From contig CAMPGJ010000061.1 of assembly GCA_946885425.1 (NCBI GenBank), forward strand, positions 1-6,653: a stretch of 6,653 nucleotides of DNA, written 5' to 3'. This stretch comes from an uncultured bacterium (GTDB taxonomy: Bacteria > Patescibacteria > Microgenomatia > Levybacterales > UBA12049). Both the position numbers and the translations under genes were made by a program. The notes beneath the pieces are model-generated. The model was not told the DNA's origin, made no database searches, and saw only the letters and a program-made list of their open reading frames with translations. Shown piece by piece: positions 5,448-6,653 of the stretch; position 1 is the stretch's first letter, and every line of letters starts with the position of its first letter.

Positions 5448-5493
5448 CCCCTCAAAGACCCTGAGCAAAGTCGAAGGGTAGCCCCTAGCCCCT
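5445..5493. repeat. TAGCCCCT direct repeats flanking the REP-like element
   Basis: TAGCCCCT at 5445-5452, 5479-5486 and 5486-5493; the last two form a tandem TAGCCCC heptamer. The first copy contains the stop codon of the Pro/Thr-rich gene and lies on the other side of the REP-like element, so the flanks look like a duplicated target or a slippage product. Confidence 0.7.
5458..5479. repeat. intergenic REP-like element (copy 3)
   Basis: ACCCTGAGCAAAGTCGAAGGGT on the plus strand, i.e. the inverse of the element at 5237-5256 with a changed centre. It starts 10 bp after the stop of the Pro/Thr-rich gene. ACCCT pairs with AGGGT, giving a short imperfect hairpin that could slow or end transcription, though no T-run follows. 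Confidence 0.8.
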
Positions 5494-5501
5494 AAATCGT
5501 A

Positions 5502-5507
5502 TATAAT
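5502..5507 (+). promoter_or_regulatory. -10 box of the first paralogue, probably leaderless
   Basis: A consensus TATAAT ends exactly 6 bp before the ATG at 5514. The same arrangement precedes the second paralogue. No good -35 is seen at 16-18 bp, where the sequence is the TAGCCCC repeat. Confidence 0.55.
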
Positions 5508-5513
5508 CTCCAC

Positions 5514-5999
5514 ATGACTGAAAGATATGAAAGATCACCTAGACCCCTGCCGCTGACTTTATTAGAAGGCGATTCTGTGGAAAAAATACTCCTTGAAAAT
5601 AAAAATATCATTCTACCCAAAGATGCAAAAGTGCTTTTGACGCTTCAGGTAAGTGATGCTACTAAAGGGATGGATTTCTTAAATCTTGGTCCCACAAAGC
5701 TGAATGAAGATTTTAGAGGAGCATATGTCGGATATATTAAAGACGCGTATCTAGGTATGCCGCAAGATTCGGTAAAAATATTCTTAGCTCCTGATTCAGA
5801 TGAAAGGAAAAAGAAGCGTGAAAGAAAGGCTTACAGAGAAATAGAAAAGTTAGATAAGAAACTAGCAAAAGATTTCCTGAAAGATAGACAGGAAGATCTG
5901 GATTTCTTTAATATCAATCCGGATACTATACAGCAAGTTCGTCTTCACATAGCTGTTGATAAAGAGACACCTACGTTATTCCAACTTGGTCTTCCTTGA
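5514..5999 (+). CDS. hypothetical protein, tandem paralogue 1
   Basis: A 161-residue soluble protein of no family I recognise. It is clearly homologous to the next gene. Shared blocks are the N-terminal PLTLLEGDxVEK (13-24), LPKxxKxLL (34-42), LGPTKLNEDF (58-67; LxxIGPTRLHSDF in the partner), GMPQDSVKIFLAPDS (81-95) and the near-C-terminal FLKDRQEDLDFF (121-132), then QVRLHIAVD. A basic, charged helix (about 96-120, rich in Lys, Arg and Glu) separates two parts that look beta-rich. No signal peptide, membrane segment or catalytic motif is apparent. The stop is TGA. It may be a structural or binding domain; no function is claimed. Confidence 0.8.
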   Translation: MTERYERSPRPLPLTLLEGDSVEKILLENKNIILPKDAKVLLTLQVSDATKGMDFLNLGPTKLNEDFRGAYVGYIKDAYLGMPQDSVKIFLAPDSDERKKKRERKAYREIEKLDKKLAKDFLKDRQEDLDFFNINPDTIQQVRLHIAVDKETPTLFQLGLP

Positions 6000-6016
6000 T
6001 TTCATTCCCAACCCCA

Positions 6017-6045
6017 TTGATTAGCTCAAGACTCTCATATATAAT
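6017..6045 (+). promoter_or_regulatory. promoter of the second paralogue, probably leaderless
   Basis: TTGATT (6017-6022), a 17-bp spacer and TATAAT (6040-6045) form the best -35/-10 pair in the window. The -10 ends 6 bp before the ATG at 6052, so transcription should begin at the start codon. Confidence 0.6.
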
Positions 6046-6051
6046 CCTCTC

Positions 6052-6653
6052 ATGATTGAAAGACGTGAAAATACACCTAGAATAATGCCGCTAACCTTAC
6101 TAGAAGGCGATTATGTCGAAAAAAATCTAGAAGAAAAAAAGGGGATTTTCCTTCCCAAGGGGTCAAAGGCGCTTTTGAGCATTGGTATGGAGAGCAAATA
6201 CTTTAGGTCAGAGATAGAGCTCCGCAGCATTGGACCTACTAGATTGCACAGTGATTTTGAAGGAGTTATAGACACAAGGGCAGACACAGTAAAAGACATG
6301 GTACATTATCCTGGTATGCCCAAAAACTCCATAAGGATTCATCTCATACCTGACTCAGAACTCCGTAGGGAAAAAGCAGCAGAGCTTGATGAAGTAATTG
6401 AACTGCTTAAACCCTACAATTTACACATAAACCGGAAAGGGCGGGGAAAATTAACCGCCAGTCAGGAATCCATATTCAAAAGAGCAAATGAAAAGAAAAA
6501 TAAATATTACGAAGAACTACGTAGCATAGATAAACATTTGAAGACAGAATTTCTCGAAGATAGACAAGAAGAACTAGACATCTTCTTCATAGACCTACAC
6601 GACGTAAAAAGCATACGTCTTGATGTAGCAGTAGATAGAAATATACAAATCCC
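6052..6653 (+). CDS. hypothetical protein, tandem paralogue 2 (partial, runs off the window)
   Basis: An open frame from the ATG at 6052 to the window edge, 200 complete codons without a stop. It begins MIERREN and carries the same blocks as the preceding gene: MPLTLLEGDYVEK, IGPTRLHSDF, GMPKNSIRIHLIPDS and FLEDRQEELDIFF, then SIRLDVAVD. The last shared block lies near the C-terminus of the partner, so probably only a short end is missing. Between the PDS and FLxDRQ blocks it has 39 more residues than paralogue 1 (roughly KPYNLHINRK through the second charged helix), so the central charged hairpin is longer. The two genes are also similar at DNA level from the TATAAT box through the first 20 or so codons, which points to a fairly recent tandem duplication. 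No function can be given. Confidence 0.8.
   Translation, partial: MIERRENTPRIMPLTLLEGDYVEKNLEEKKGIFLPKGSKALLSIGMESKYFRSEIELRSIGPTRLHSDFEGVIDTRADTVKDMVHYPGMPKNSIRIHLIPDSELRREKAAELDEVIELLKPYNLHINRKGRGKLTASQESIFKRANEKKNKYYEELRSIDKHLKTEFLEDRQEELDIFFIDLHDVKSIRLDVAVDRNIQI

Noticed and set aside
5218..5513. Other open frames over the Pro/Thr tract (5218-5481 plus, 5301-5513 minus)
   Set aside because: Low-complexity frame shadows of the repeat; they also run into the REP-like element.
5997..5999. TGA at the end of paralogue 1 as a sense codon (alternative code of some candidate phyla)
   Set aside because: Reading through gives only a short nonsense tail, and the shared C-terminal block is already complete before the TGA; the standard code fits.

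Overview
The window looks like a piece of an AT-rich, compact bacterial genome, most likely of the Candidate Phyla Radiation (Patescibacteria, perhaps a Microgenomates-type lineage). The phylum is an inference. It rests on short palindromic repeats scattered between and inside genes, short-period tandem repeats in the spacers, no Shine-Dalgarno sequence in front of any gene, and -10 boxes placed almost directly against start codons. No rRNA, tRNA or universal marker gene is present to prove it. Stops TAA, TAG and TGA all appear to be used, which fits the standard bacterial code.

Layout. Positions 1-70 hold a tandem heptamer repeat that runs into the stop codon of the first gene. Three genes lie on the minus strand: a TauE/SafE-type membrane permease (64-783), a membrane-anchored class A beta-lactamase-like serine hydrolase (872-1846), and a YbhB/PEBP-family protein (2082-2549). 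A repeat-rich spacer (1847-2081) contains a degenerate heptamer repeat and two palindromic elements facing each other. A divergent promoter region (2550-2671) separates this block from five plus-strand genes: a YqcI/YcgG (GntA-like) family protein (2672-3502), a full-length PafA/Dop-family (Pup ligase-like) enzyme (3551-4939), a small single-pass membrane protein with a Pro/Thr-rich tail (4971-5447), and two tandem paralogues of an unrecognised family (5514-5999, and 6052 to the window edge).

The most interesting part is the plus-strand cluster. A PafA-type ligase joins a small disordered protein modifier (Pup, or the related UBact) to lysines. Here it sits beside a GntA-like putative heme oxygenase, and no Pup, UBact, proteasome subunit or Mpa/ARC ATPase is visible. 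It also has a shortened loop before its GYGAHENY motif. Either the rest of a tagging pathway is encoded elsewhere, or the ligase fold serves another amide-forming reaction. The five genes share a strand with spacers of 31-66 bp, but most have their own recognisable -10 box, so they may be separately transcribed rather than one operon.

A second theme is leaderless expression. Five of eight genes have a -10-like hexamer ending 6 or 7 bp before the start codon, which puts the expected transcription start at or next to the start codon. A third theme is a REP-like element (consensus near CCCTTCGACAGGCTCAGGGT) present three times, twice inside coding sequence and both times read as the peptide STGSGS.
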